Assembly (NCBI RefSeq): GCF_035953295.1
Contig: NZ_CP108370.1
Coordinates: 7,053,001-7,117,000 of the forward strand
DNA from: Streptomyces sp. NBC_01335
Lineage (GTDB): Bacteria > Actinomycetota > Actinomycetes > Streptomycetales > Streptomycetaceae
Length of the DNA stretch: 64,000 nt
Reading direction: 5' to 3'
The position numbers were made by a program, and so were the translations under genes. This document shows positions 25,131-34,030 of the stretch, piece after piece. Under the pieces are notes generated by a model, which was given only the letters and a program-made list of their open reading frames with translations, did not search any database and was not told the origin of the DNA. Numbering within the stretch: the first letter of the stretch is position 1; every line of letters starts with the position of its first letter.

Positions 25131-26437
25131 TGAACGCGCAGACGGTACGCCGCAGAGCCGCCGGGGTCACCTTCCTGCTGGTGCCCGCCGTGCTCGTATG
25201 GGTCTCGGTCTCGGTGTACCAGAAGGACTTCCAGGACGACGCCACCGTGACCGTACGCACCGGCTCGGTCGGCAACGAGATGCACGACAACGCCGACGTG
25301 AAGCTCCGCGGCGTCGTCGTCGGCCAGGTCCGCTCCATCACGGCGGACGGCGACGGGGCCCGGCTCACCCTCGCCATCGACCCGGACAAGCTCCACCAGG
25401 TCCCCGCCGACGTCACCGCCCAGATGCTGCCCACCACCCTCTTCGGGGAGCGGTTCGTGGCCCTCGTACCGCCGCAGGTGTCCTCCGGGGAGCCGCTGCG
25501 CGCCGGGGCGGTCATCCCGCAGGACCGCTCCAGCAACGCCATCGAACTGGAGCAGGTGCTCGACAACGTCCTGCCGCTGCTCACCGCCGTGAAGCCGGAG
25601 AAGCTCTCGGCCACCCTCACGGCCGTCTCCCAGGCGCTCGAAGGGCGCGGCGAGAAGCTCGGCGACACCCTCGTCACGCTGGACGCCCACCTGAAGAAGC
25701 TCAACCCCCAGCTCCCCACGCTCAACCGGGACATCCAGGAGCTGGTGAAGGTCAGCTCGGTCTACGCGGACGCGGCGCCGGACGTCGTCGACGCGCTCAC
25801 CGACTTCACCACCACCAGCGGCACCATCGCCGACCAGGAGGCCGAACTCGCGGGCCTGTACGGGACGACGACCGCCTCCGCGAGGGACGTCACCGCCTTC
25901 CTGCGGAAGAACAAGGACAACCTCATCCGGCTCTCCGCCTCCGGCCGCCCCACCCTCGAACTCCTCGCGAAGTACGCCGACGAGTACCCCTGCACCCTGC
26001 GCACCATGGCCGGCATGGTGCCCGCCATGGACAAGGCGCTCGGCAAGGGCACCGACCAGCCCGGCCTGCACGTCACCCTCAAGACCGTCCCGTCCAAGGG
26101 GAAGTACGTCGCAGGCCGCGACACCCCGAGCTACACGGCCACCGGCGGCCCGCACTGCTACACCGTGCCGTACCTGGGCGCCACCGCCCCCACCGCCGAG
26201 AGCCTGGTGGCGGCGGACAGCGGCACGGACACCGGCGCCGACTCCGCGGCCGCCGACAGCGCCACGGACACGGCCGCCGGCGAACGCTCCCTGGGCGTCG
26301 CCAACTCCCCCGAGGAGAGCGCGCTCGTCAACGAACTCGTCGCTCCCACACTGAAAGTCCAGCCGCAGGACCTGCCCGACTGGAGCAGCGTGCTCATCGG
26401 TCCGGCCTTCCGCGGTGCGGAGGTGAAGCTCAAGTGA
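25130..26437 (+). CDS. mceA: MceA-type substrate-binding protein
   Basis: 435 residues. One N-terminal membrane anchor (~9-30), then an MCE domain (~35-115: DDATVTVRTGSVGNEMHDNA, DVKLRGVVVGQVRSI), a long helical stretch (~130-290) and a C-terminal tail with a cysteine pair (YPCTLRTM, PHCYTVPY). In Mce systems six such proteins assemble their MCE domains into a ring and their helices into a hydrophobic tube carrying lipid across the envelope. The last ~60 residues are low-complexity (Asp, Thr, Ala repeats) and probably flexible. It is coupled to yrbEB (TGATG) and overlaps mceB by four bases. Confidence 0.9.
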   Translation: MNAQTVRRRAAGVTFLLVPAVLVWVSVSVYQKDFQDDATVTVRTGSVGNEMHDNADVKLRGVVVGQVRSITADGDGARLTLAIDPDKLHQVPADVTAQMLPTTLFGERFVALVPPQVSSGEPLRAGAVIPQDRSSNAIELEQVLDNVLPLLTAVKPEKLSATLTAVSQALEGRGEKLGDTLVTLDAHLKKLNPQLPTLNRDIQELVKVSSVYADAAPDVVDALTDFTTTSGTIADQEAELAGLYGTTTASARDVTAFLRKNKDNLIRLSASGRPTLELLAKYADEYPCTLRTMAGMVPAMDKALGKGTDQPGLHVTLKTVPSKGKYVAGRDTPSYTATGGPHCYTVPYLGATAPTAESLVAADSGTDTGADSAAADSATDTAAGERSLGVANSPEESALVNELVAPTLKVQPQDLPDWSSVLIGPAFRGAEVKLK

Positions 26438-27465
26438 AGCGCCGCTCCCTCGCGGGCCCCCTCACGAAATCGATCGTCTTCGTCCTCGTGACGACCCTGG
26501 CGACCACCGTGCTCGCCCTCTCCATCGCCAACACCGGTGTGGGCGACACCACTTCGTACAAGGCCCGGTTCACCGACGCCACCGGGCTCGTCGTCGGCGA
26601 CAGCGTCCGCATCGCCGGGGTCAAGGTCGGCCAGGTCGAGTCCATCGGCCTCGCCGACCGCCGGGTCGCCGAAGTCCGGTTCGCCGTACGCAAGGGGCGT
26701 ACGCTCCCCGCCTCGGTCACCGCGTCCATCAAGTACCTCAACATGGTGGGCCAGCGCTACATCGACCTCGACCAGGGCGCCGGACCCGTCGGCCGGAGCT
26801 TCGCGGCCGGGGCCACCATCCCGCTCGCCCGCACCACCCCCGCGCTCGACCTGACCCAGCTCTTCAACGGCTTCCAGCCGCTCTTCGAGGGCCTCTCGCC
26901 GCCCGACGTCAACGAGCTCGCCGGCTCCATCGTGCAGGTGCTCCAGGGCGAGGGCGGCACGGTCGACAGCATCCTCAGCCACGTCGGCTCGCTCACCACG
27001 ACCGTGGCCGCCAAGGACAAGGTCATCGGCGAGGTGATCAAGAACCTCAACGAGGTGCTGAAGACGGTCAACGACCGCGAGGCCGGGTTCACCGAACTGG
27101 TCGACACGCTCCAGCAGCTGGTCACCGGGTTCGCCGGGGACCGCAAGCCGCTCGGCGAGGCGGTCACCGCGATGGGCGCCCTCACCACGGTCACCGCCGA
27201 CCTCTTCGAGGACGGCCGGAAGCCCCTCAGGGACAGCATCAAGCAGGTCGGCCGGCTCTCCGACCAACTCGGTGACGCCACACCGGAGATCGAGAACTTC
27301 CTGGCGAAGACCCCGGCCAAGATGGAAGCGATCACCCGCCTCACCTCGTACGGGTCGTGGATGAACCTCTACCTCTGCGAGGCCAGGATCTCCGGGGTCA
27401 CCACCAGCGACGGCAGCGCGCCGCCCACCGGCATCGCGATCACCGAACCGAGGTGCACGGCGTGA
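26434..27465 (+). CDS. mceB: MceB-type substrate-binding protein
   Basis: 343 residues; the GTG at 26434 overlaps the mceA stop, and the longer open frame to 25198 is a shadow of mceA. Membrane anchor ~10-30, MCE domain ~38-120 (YKARFTDATGLVVGDSVRIA, GVKVGQVESIGL, SIKYLNMVGQRYIDL), then helical repeats (GGTVDSILSHVGSLTTTVAA, VIGEVIKNLNEVLKTVNDRE) and a C-terminal cysteine pair (LYLCEARIS, EPRCTA). Length and layout fit MceB. Overlaps mceC by four bases. Confidence 0.92.
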   Translation: MKRRSLAGPLTKSIVFVLVTTLATTVLALSIANTGVGDTTSYKARFTDATGLVVGDSVRIAGVKVGQVESIGLADRRVAEVRFAVRKGRTLPASVTASIKYLNMVGQRYIDLDQGAGPVGRSFAAGATIPLARTTPALDLTQLFNGFQPLFEGLSPPDVNELAGSIVQVLQGEGGTVDSILSHVGSLTTTVAAKDKVIGEVIKNLNEVLKTVNDREAGFTELVDTLQQLVTGFAGDRKPLGEAVTAMGALTTVTADLFEDGRKPLRDSIKQVGRLSDQLGDATPEIENFLAKTPAKMEAITRLTSYGSWMNLYLCEARISGVTTSDGSAPPTGIAITEPRCTA

Positions 27466-28481
27466 ACATCACCCCCATCAGGGAACGCAACCCCGTCGCG
27501 GTCTCGGTCGCCGGCCTCGTCGTCCTCGGCCTCGTCGGGTTCGCCGCCTTCCACGCCGACGCGCTGCCCCTCGTCGGCGGCGGCACGACCTACACCGCCG
27601 ACTTCTCCGAGTCCGCCGGGCTCTCCGACGGCGACGAGGTCCGCATCGCCGGCGTGAAGGTCGGCGAGGTCACCGGCGTCGCGCTCGACGGCGCCAAGGT
27701 CAAGGTCACCTTCCGGGTGAAGGACGCCTGGATCGGGGACTCCAGCACCGTCGGCATCGCCATCAAGACCCTGCTCGGCGACAAGTACCTCGCCGTGGAC
27801 CCGCTGGGCACCACCTCCCAGGACCCCTCCCGTCGCATCGGGGCCGACCGCACCACCTCCCCGTACGACGTCACCCAGGCGTTCAACGGGCTCGGCGAGA
27901 CCTTCGACGAGATCGACACCGACCAGCTCGCCGCGAGCTTCGACGCGATCTCCGACACCTTCAAGGACTCCCCGGCCCACGTCCGCAGCGCCGCCGACGG
28001 CCTCTCCGCGCTCTCCCGTACGGTCTCCGCGCGCGACGCCGAACTCGCCACCCTGCTCAAGGCGAGCAAGCAGCTCACCCGGACCCTCTCCACCAAGGAG
28101 AGCTCCTTCGAGGCGCTGCTGAAGGACGGCAACCTCCTGCTGGGCGAGATCCAGGCCCGCCGGGACTCCATCCACCAGCTGCTCACCGGCACCAAGAACC
28201 TCGGCATCCAGCTCACCGGCGTCGTCCAGGACAACAACAAGCAGCTGAAACCCACCCTGGACGCCCTCGGCAGGGTCACCGCCGTCCTGGTGAAGAACGA
28301 GGACAGCCTCGACAAGGTCCTCTCGATGGCCGGCGACTACAACCGGCTCGTCGGCAACACCCTCGGCAACGGCCGCTGGTTCGACAACTACGTCTGCGGG
28401 GTCGTGCCCAAGAACTACCTGCCTGCCGACGCGACCCCGGCGACCGGATGCATGCCGCCCAAACAGGAAGGGGGCAGCTGA
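27462..28481 (+). CDS. mceC: MceC-type substrate-binding protein
   Basis: 339 residues, GTG start overlapping mceB. Anchor ~12-32, MCE domain ~40-125 (YTADFSESAGLSDGDEVRIA, GVKVGEVTGVALDGAKVKVT, LLGDKYLAVDPLG), then helices rich in Leu/Lys/Ser (LLKASKQLTRTLSTKESSFE, LLGEIQARRDSIHQLL) and a cysteine pair near the end (NYVCGVV, ATGCMPP). It is part of the six-protein Mce assembly. The stop is followed two bases later by mceD. Confidence 0.92.
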   Translation: MNITPIRERNPVAVSVAGLVVLGLVGFAAFHADALPLVGGGTTYTADFSESAGLSDGDEVRIAGVKVGEVTGVALDGAKVKVTFRVKDAWIGDSSTVGIAIKTLLGDKYLAVDPLGTTSQDPSRRIGADRTTSPYDVTQAFNGLGETFDEIDTDQLAASFDAISDTFKDSPAHVRSAADGLSALSRTVSARDAELATLLKASKQLTRTLSTKESSFEALLKDGNLLLGEIQARRDSIHQLLTGTKNLGIQLTGVVQDNNKQLKPTLDALGRVTAVLVKNEDSLDKVLSMAGDYNRLVGNTLGNGRWFDNYVCGVVPKNYLPADATPATGCMPPKQEGGS

Positions 28482-28483
28482 AG

Positions 28484-29701
28484 ATGAGACTCACGCGCGT
28501 CATCGGCATCGGCGCGGGACTCGCGGTCGTGGCCGTCGCGGCGACCTCCGGAGTGATGGCCCTCGACCAGGAGGGCACCACCACCGTCACCGCGTACTTC
28601 GACCGGGCCACCGGCGTCTACGCGGGCTCCGACCTGCGCATCCTCGGCGTCAAGGTGGGCAGCGTCACCTCCGTCGAACCGCGCGGCGAACAGGTACGGG
28701 TCACCCTCCGCGTCGACAAGGACGTCAAGGTCCCCGAAGGGGCGCACGCGGTGCTCGTCGCCCCCAGCCTCGTCGCCGACCGCTACATCCAGCTGGCGCC
28801 CGCCTACACCGGCGGCGCCACCCTCGCCGACGGCGCGGTGCTCCCCGCCGAGGGCAACGCCGCCCCCGTCGAGGTCGACCAGCTCTACGCCTCCATCACC
28901 GAACTCTCCACCGCGCTCGGCCCGGACGGCGCCAACGCCAACGGCGCGCTGGCCCGGCTCCTCGACACCGGGGCCAAGAACCTCGATGGCAACGGCAAGG
29001 CCATCGGCGACTCCATCGCGGAGTTCGGCAAGGCGACTAAGACCCTGGACAAGAGCAGCACCGACCTCTTCGACACCCTGTCCTACCTCCAGTCCTTCAC
29101 CACCATGCTCAAGGACAACGACGGCGAAGTCCGCTCGGCCGAGCAGCAGTTGAACTCCGTCACCGGCTTCCTCGCCGAGGACAAGGAGAATCTGAGCGCC
29201 GCCCTGGCCGAACTCTCCACCGCCCTCGCCCAGGTGAAGACCTTCATCGAGGACAACCGCGAGTCGCTCAAGACCAACGTCGACGCGCTCGTGCCGCTCA
29301 CCCAGGTCCTCGTCGACCAACGGGCCTCACTCGCCGAGTCCTTGGACACCCTCCCGCTCACGGCCGGTAACCTCGTCAACGCGTACGACCCCGTCAACCG
29401 CACCCTGGACGGACGGACCAACCTCAACGAGCTGAGCATGGGCGGCTACTTCCCCGACCAGCCCTCGGCCGGCACCACGACGACCGGCACCACGGCATCC
29501 GGCACCACGGCGTCCGGCAGCGGCGGCGCGGCGAGCCTGAGCGGACTCGCCGCGGTGGACGCCTCCCGCCAGGCGGAACTGCCCGTCCTGCCGCTCCCCG
29601 CCGTCGGCACCGTCTACGGCACGCCCGAGAAGACGGCCACCGGTACCGACCGGTCCGGTACCGACACGTCCGGTACCGAAGAGAAGGAGGCCGGCCGATG
29701 A
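28484..29701 (+). CDS. mceD: MceD-type substrate-binding protein
   Basis: 405 residues from the ATG at 28484, behind GGAAGGGGG; an in-frame ATG at 28448 would overlap mceC further and add nothing recognisable. Anchor ~5-26, MCE domain ~32-110 (VTAYFDRATGVYAGSDLRIL, GVKVGSVTSVEP), helical region ~130-300, and a low-complexity Thr/Gly/Ser tail (TTTTGTTASGTTASGSGG) ending in Lys/Glu. No cysteines occur in the C-terminal part, unlike A, B, C and F. Overlaps mceE by four bases. Confidence 0.9.
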   Translation: MRLTRVIGIGAGLAVVAVAATSGVMALDQEGTTTVTAYFDRATGVYAGSDLRILGVKVGSVTSVEPRGEQVRVTLRVDKDVKVPEGAHAVLVAPSLVADRYIQLAPAYTGGATLADGAVLPAEGNAAPVEVDQLYASITELSTALGPDGANANGALARLLDTGAKNLDGNGKAIGDSIAEFGKATKTLDKSSTDLFDTLSYLQSFTTMLKDNDGEVRSAEQQLNSVTGFLAEDKENLSAALAELSTALAQVKTFIEDNRESLKTNVDALVPLTQVLVDQRASLAESLDTLPLTAGNLVNAYDPVNRTLDGRTNLNELSMGGYFPDQPSAGTTTTGTTASGTTASGSGGAASLSGLAAVDASRQAELPVLPLPAVGTVYGTPEKTATGTDRSGTDTSGTEEKEAGR

Positions 29702-30855
29702 GCAGGGCCGCGTACCGACCCAGGGGCCGGGTGATCGCCGGGGCGGCCGGAGTGGCCGCGGTGGGCGTCGCCCTGGTCCTCGTGGTCACCCAGGTCGACG
29801 CCCCGTCGTTCAACGGGATCGAGCAGCTCCCGCTGCCCGGCGGCGCCGACCTCGGCGACCACCCGTACGAGATCACCGCGGACTTCGCCGACGTACTCAG
29901 CCTCGCCCCCCAGTCCTCCGTCAAGGTCAACGACGTCGCGGTGGGCCGGGTGACCGACATCGCGCTCGGCCGGGACGGCTGGACCGCGAAGGTCACCATG
30001 CGGATCAACGGGAGCGTCGACCTCCCCGCCAACGCCCTCGCCCACCTCGAACAGTCCAGCCTCCTCGGCGAGAAGTTCGTCCAGCTCTCGCCGCCCGCCG
30101 AAGGCAAGGCGGAGGGCGCCCTCGCGGACGGCGACCGCATCCCGCTCGACCGCACCAACCGCAACCCGGAGGTCGAAGAGGTCCTCGGCGCGCTCTCCCT
30201 GCTCCTCAACGGCGGCGGGGTCAGCCAGCTCAAGACCATCACCACCGAGCTGAACAAGGCACTCACCGGACAGCAGCCGGAGATCCGCTCGATGCTCCAG
30301 CGGGTCGACACCCTCGTCACCGACCTGGACGACCACAAGGAGGACATCACCCAGGCCCTCGACGGCGTCAACCGGCTCGCCGCCACCCTCGCCGCCCGCA
30401 AGCAGGACGTCGGCACCGTCCTCACCGGCCTCAGCCCCGGCCTCAAGGTCCTGGAGGAGCAGCGCGGCCAGCTGCTGACCATGCTGAGCTCGCTCGACAC
30501 CCTGTCCACCGTCGCCGTCGACACGATCAACAAGAGCAAGGCCGACATGATCGCCGACCTCAAGGCCCTCGCGCCCACCCTCCAGGCGCTCGCCGACTCC
30601 GGCGACGCGCTGCCCGACTCCCTCCAGGTGCTCGCCACCTACCCGTTCACCGACGAGATCCTGCGCGGCGTCAAGGGCGACTACCTCAACGTCTACCTGG
30701 ACATGACCGCCGCCCCCGGTTCCCAGATCGTCCCGCCGTACGACCCGAACGCGACGAGCACCCCGGAAACCCCGACGGCGGAGACGGCGTCCCTCGCCTC
30801 CCTGCCCCTGCCGCTTCCCTCGGTGACCGCTTCGAGCACAGGGAGCGACCGATGA
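29698..30855 (+). CDS. mceE: MceE-type substrate-binding protein, without a lipobox
   Basis: 385 residues, ATG overlapping mceD. Hydrophobic segment ~12-30 (GVAAVGVALVLVVTQVD), the FNGIEQLPLPGGADLG stretch typical of MceE just after it, MCE domain ~55-140 (SVKVNDVAVGRVTDIALGRD), helical region and a Pro/Thr/Ser-rich end. Mycobacterial MceE proteins are usually lipoproteins with a cysteine just before the SLPLPG-like stretch. Here there is no cysteine at that point, nor anywhere obvious in the N-terminus, so the protein should be held by an uncleaved helix. Overlaps mceF by four bases. Confidence 0.88.
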   Translation: MSRAAYRPRGRVIAGAAGVAAVGVALVLVVTQVDAPSFNGIEQLPLPGGADLGDHPYEITADFADVLSLAPQSSVKVNDVAVGRVTDIALGRDGWTAKVTMRINGSVDLPANALAHLEQSSLLGEKFVQLSPPAEGKAEGALADGDRIPLDRTNRNPEVEEVLGALSLLLNGGGVSQLKTITTELNKALTGQQPEIRSMLQRVDTLVTDLDDHKEDITQALDGVNRLAATLAARKQDVGTVLTGLSPGLKVLEEQRGQLLTMLSSLDTLSTVAVDTINKSKADMIADLKALAPTLQALADSGDALPDSLQVLATYPFTDEILRGVKGDYLNVYLDMTAAPGSQIVPPYDPNATSTPETPTAETASLASLPLPLPSVTASSTGSDR

Positions 30856-32120
30856 TCACCACGGCCATCCGCCTCAAGAACATCGCCTTCCTCGTGATCT
30901 CGGTGCTCGTCCTCGCCTTCCTCGGATTCCGCTACGCCGACCTCGGCCACTACGTCGGGCTGCGCGACTACTACACCGTCACCGTTCAACTGCCGCAGAC
31001 GGGCGGGCTCTTCAGCCACTCCAACGTCACCTACCGGGGCGTCTCCGTGGGCCGGGTCGGCCCCATCGAACTCACCGACGAGGGTGTCGAAGCCGAACTG
31101 CGCATCGACAACGACTCCCCGCCCATCCCCGACAGTCTCACCGCAGTCGTCGCCAACCTCTCGGCGGTCGGCGAAGAGTACGTCGACCTGCGCCCCACCC
31201 GCTCCACCGGCCCGTTCCTCGGCAACGGATCGGTGATCGACCAGGCCGACACCACCATCCCCGCACCCCCCACCGACGTACTCGTCAGCGTCAACGACCT
31301 GGCGTCCTCGGTGGACCTGGAATCGCTGCGCACCGTGGTCGACGAGTTCGGCACCGCGCTGGCCGGCCGGGGCGAGGACCTCCAGGTCCTGCTGGACACC
31401 GGCAGCGAGTTCGTCGACGCCGCCGACAAAGCCCTCCCCGCCAACATCAAGCTGATGCAGGACGGCGAGACGGTCCTGCGCACCCAGGCCGAACAGGGCG
31501 ACGCGCTCAAGGGATTCGCCGACGGGGCGAAGGACCTGGCCGCCGAGCTCAAGGGCTCCGACAGCGATCTGCGCCGGCTGATCGCCGCCACCCCCGGCGC
31601 CGCGACCCAGCTCAGCGCCCTCATGCGCGACCTCGACCCGGAATTCGGCGTGGTGGTCGCCAACCTCCTCACCACCTCCGAAGTCGCCGTCACCCGCCAG
31701 CGCGGCATCGAGGAACTCCTGGTGAAGCTGCCCGCCGTGGCCGCCGCCGGAGCGAGCGTGGTGGACGAGGACGGCGCACGGTTCGGCATGGCCGTCACCT
31801 TCTTCGAACCCCTGCCCTGCACCGCCGGATACGGCGACACCGTCTACCGCAACGGCCTCGACACCACCCAGGGACCCGCGGTCAACACGAAGGCGCGCTG
31901 CACCGCGTCCCCCGGCACCGGCATCGAGGTCCGGGGCTCGGCCAACGCCCCGAAGGGCGGCGCGGTCCCCGACCCGGTGAAGCCGGTGACGACCCTGACC
32001 GGCTCCGCGTCGGACACGCTCCTGCCCGGAGCGCTCTCCTCCGGCTCCGTCGCCTCCACCTCCGCCACGGGAGCGTCCACCACCATGGCCGGGCTGCTCG
32101 GACTGGGAGGAGGAGCGTGA
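30852..32120 (+). CDS. mceF: MceF-type substrate-binding protein
   Basis: 422 residues. Short cytoplasmic start, membrane anchor ~10-30 (NIAFLVISVLVLAFLGFRYA), MCE domain ~38-125 (TVTVQLPQTGGLFSHSNVTY, RGVSVGRVGPIEL, VANLSAVGEEYVDL), helical region and a long tail with a cysteine pair (LPCTAGYGD, KARCTASPG). The F protein usually caps the assembly. It overlaps the first Mce-associated gene by four bases, continuing the fully coupled operon. Confidence 0.9.
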   Translation: MITTAIRLKNIAFLVISVLVLAFLGFRYADLGHYVGLRDYYTVTVQLPQTGGLFSHSNVTYRGVSVGRVGPIELTDEGVEAELRIDNDSPPIPDSLTAVVANLSAVGEEYVDLRPTRSTGPFLGNGSVIDQADTTIPAPPTDVLVSVNDLASSVDLESLRTVVDEFGTALAGRGEDLQVLLDTGSEFVDAADKALPANIKLMQDGETVLRTQAEQGDALKGFADGAKDLAAELKGSDSDLRRLIAATPGAATQLSALMRDLDPEFGVVVANLLTTSEVAVTRQRGIEELLVKLPAVAAAGASVVDEDGARFGMAVTFFEPLPCTAGYGDTVYRNGLDTTQGPAVNTKARCTASPGTGIEVRGSANAPKGGAVPDPVKPVTTLTGSASDTLLPGALSSGSVASTSATGASTTMAGLLGLGGGA

Positions 32121-32638
32121 GCGCGCGGGCGAAGAACCTCACCGGCTGGGCCGTCCTCCTCGCCGCCGTGCTCGTCTGCGCGCTGGGCGGCTGGTCGTAC
32201 GCGGCGGCCCGGGGCGACGACTCCGTCTCGTACGCCAAGAGCCGGGACGCCGCCCTCGCCGCCGGGCGGAGCCAGCTGGCCCGGCTGAACAGCATGGACG
32301 GCACCGACGCCGCGAAGATCGACGCAGGGCTCGACGGCTGGCTGAGCGTCACCGCCGGGCCGCTCCACGACCAGTTGAAGAGCACCCGCGCCAAGGACGC
32401 GGCCGCGTTCCGGACGGCCGGCACCAGCGCCAAGGGCACGGTCACGGACGCGGCGCTCACCGCCCTGGACGAACGCGGCGGTACGGCGCAACTGATCGCC
32501 ACCGTCGAGGTGAAGGTCACCCCGCGCACCGGAGCCGCCGGCACCGAACGCAAACGGTTCGAGGCCGCCCTGGAGCATACGGGCGACGGCTGGAAGGTCA
32601 AGGCACTCACCGCCATCCCCGTCGGAGCGGCCACATGA
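32117..32638 (+). CDS. Mce-associated membrane protein, type A copy 1
   Basis: 173 residues, GTG start overlapping mceF. One N-terminal membrane helix (~10-30, WAVLLAAVLVCALGGWSYAA) and an outside domain that opens DDSVSYAKSRDAALAAGRSQ and contains LARLNSMDGTDAAKIDAGLDGW. This is the pattern of actinobacterial Mce-associated (Mas) proteins, thought to stabilise Mce complexes. It is a clear paralogue of the 33453 product (GGWSYAAARGDDSVSYAKSR against GGWSWYSAAHDDSASYAQAR). Overlaps the next gene by four bases. Confidence 0.85.
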   Translation: MSARAKNLTGWAVLLAAVLVCALGGWSYAAARGDDSVSYAKSRDAALAAGRSQLARLNSMDGTDAAKIDAGLDGWLSVTAGPLHDQLKSTRAKDAAAFRTAGTSAKGTVTDAALTALDERGGTAQLIATVEVKVTPRTGAAGTERKRFEAALEHTGDGWKVKALTAIPVGAAT

Positions 32639-33396
32639 GCGCGGCGCGGACGGGCACGGCGGCCCCGCACGACAGGGGCGAGCACGACAGTGCCGAGGAC
32701 GAAGGCGGCGAGTACGACGGCGATGAGCGCGGCAGCGGAGAGGCGGCGGCGGTGAGCGTTACCGGCCAGGACGTGGAGAAACGTTCCGACGAGGCGCCCA
32801 CCGCCACGGAGGCCGCCGGTCCCACGGGCGAAGGCGACTCCACGGCGGAAGGCGCCCCTCCCGAGGACGGCGCGCCCGGGGCCTCGCCCGGTACGGGGGC
32901 CCGCTGGCGGCGCGTCCTCGCGGGCGTCCTGGTCGTCCTGCTGATCGCCGCCGGAACCGGCCTCTTCGTACGCGGCCGGCAGATCCGGGACACCCCCGCC
33001 ACCGCCAACCAGGCCCTGACCGACACGGCCGCCACCGACCGCGTCACCGGTGACGTCAGCAGTGCCCTCGCCACGGTCTTCTCGTACGCGCCGGGTACCA
33101 CCACCGCGACGAAGGCCTCCGCCCAGCACCTTTTGGCGGGAGCGGCGCTCAAGCAGTACGCGGCGCTCTTCGGGCAGGTCGAGAAGCAGGCGGCCGACCA
33201 GAAGCTGACGCTCACCACCAACGTCGTGCGCGCCGGGGTCACCCGGCTCACCGGCGACAGCGCCCACCTGCTGGTCTTCCTGGACCAGGTGTACGAGCGC
33301 GAGGGCAAGGCCGCCACCACGGCCGCCGCCCAGCTCTCCATCACCGCCCACCAGCAGGACGGCGTCTGGCAGATCGTCGACATCACCTCCAGGTGA
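32635..33396 (+). CDS. Mce-associated membrane protein, type B copy 1
   Basis: 253 residues. An acidic, disordered cytoplasmic N-terminus of ~90 residues (Glu, Asp, Gly, Thr, Pro) precedes one membrane helix (~94-117, VLAGVLVVLLIAAGTGLFV) and a compact outside domain (~120-253) with SSALATVFSYAPGTTTATKA, LKQYAALFGQVEKQAADQKL and WQIVDITSR, resembling the NTF2-like fold proposed for Mas proteins. It is a paralogue of the 34031 product. ATG overlaps the type A stop. Confidence 0.85.
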   Translation: MSAARTGTAAPHDRGEHDSAEDEGGEYDGDERGSGEAAAVSVTGQDVEKRSDEAPTATEAAGPTGEGDSTAEGAPPEDGAPGASPGTGARWRRVLAGVLVVLLIAAGTGLFVRGRQIRDTPATANQALTDTAATDRVTGDVSSALATVFSYAPGTTTATKASAQHLLAGAALKQYAALFGQVEKQAADQKLTLTTNVVRAGVTRLTGDSAHLLVFLDQVYEREGKAATTAAAQLSITAHQQDGVWQIVDITSR

Positions 33397-33452
33397 CGAG
33401 GCACAGCGACACGGTGCCGGCCCGCACGGTGGCCGGCAGGGGAGAGGCAGCG

Positions 33453-33983
33453 ATGGCACGGGCAATCAAGGCGACGAACCCGCTGGTGCGGGCGGCGAGT
33501 GCGCTGGCACTCGTGGCGGCGGTCGCGGCGGGCTGGGGCGGCTGGTCCTGGTACTCGGCGGCGCACGACGACTCCGCCTCGTACGCACAGGCCCGCGACG
33601 ACGCCCTCGCGGCGGGCGAGCAGGCCGTGCAGAACATGAACACGCTCGACCACTCCCGGCTCCAGCAGGGACTGGACAGCTGGGAGGACTCCACGACCGG
33701 AGACCTCCACCAGCAACTCGTCGACGGGCGCGACGCGTTCGTGAAGCAGATTGAGACGGCGAAGACGAAGAGCACCGCCCAGGTGCTCTCCGGCGCCGTG
33801 ACCGAACTCGACGAACGGGCCGGCAAGGCGAGCCTGATGGTGGCCCTGCGCGTCACCGTCACCGCGCCGGAGGGCGACCCGGCGGTGAAGGAGAGCCGGA
33901 TGCTCGGCCAGCTCACCCGGACCTCCCAGGGGTGGAAGCTCAGCGCCCTCGGCCAGGCGCCCGTCGGCAACACCGCCGGCTGA
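33453..33983 (+). CDS. Mce-associated membrane protein, type A copy 2
   Basis: 176 residues from the ATG at 33453 with GGGGAGAGG upstream; a GTG at 33393 overlapping the previous stop would add 20 residues not found in the paralogue. Membrane helix ~12-32 (ALALVAAVAAGWGGWSWYSA), then DDSASYAQARDDALAAGEQA and MNTLDHSRLQQGLDSWEDS, aligning with the type A copy 1. It is part of the duplicated A-B-A-B block. A 47-base gap to the next gene is the first clear break in overlap since the operon start. Confidence 0.85.
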   Translation: MARAIKATNPLVRAASALALVAAVAAGWGGWSWYSAAHDDSASYAQARDDALAAGEQAVQNMNTLDHSRLQQGLDSWEDSTTGDLHQQLVDGRDAFVKQIETAKTKSTAQVLSGAVTELDERAGKASLMVALRVTVTAPEGDPAVKESRMLGQLTRTSQGWKLSALGQAPVGNTAG

Positions 33984-34030
33984 CGCCGCCACTCCCGCCA
34001 CCCCGCCCCACCCCGAGAGGAACCCCGGAC

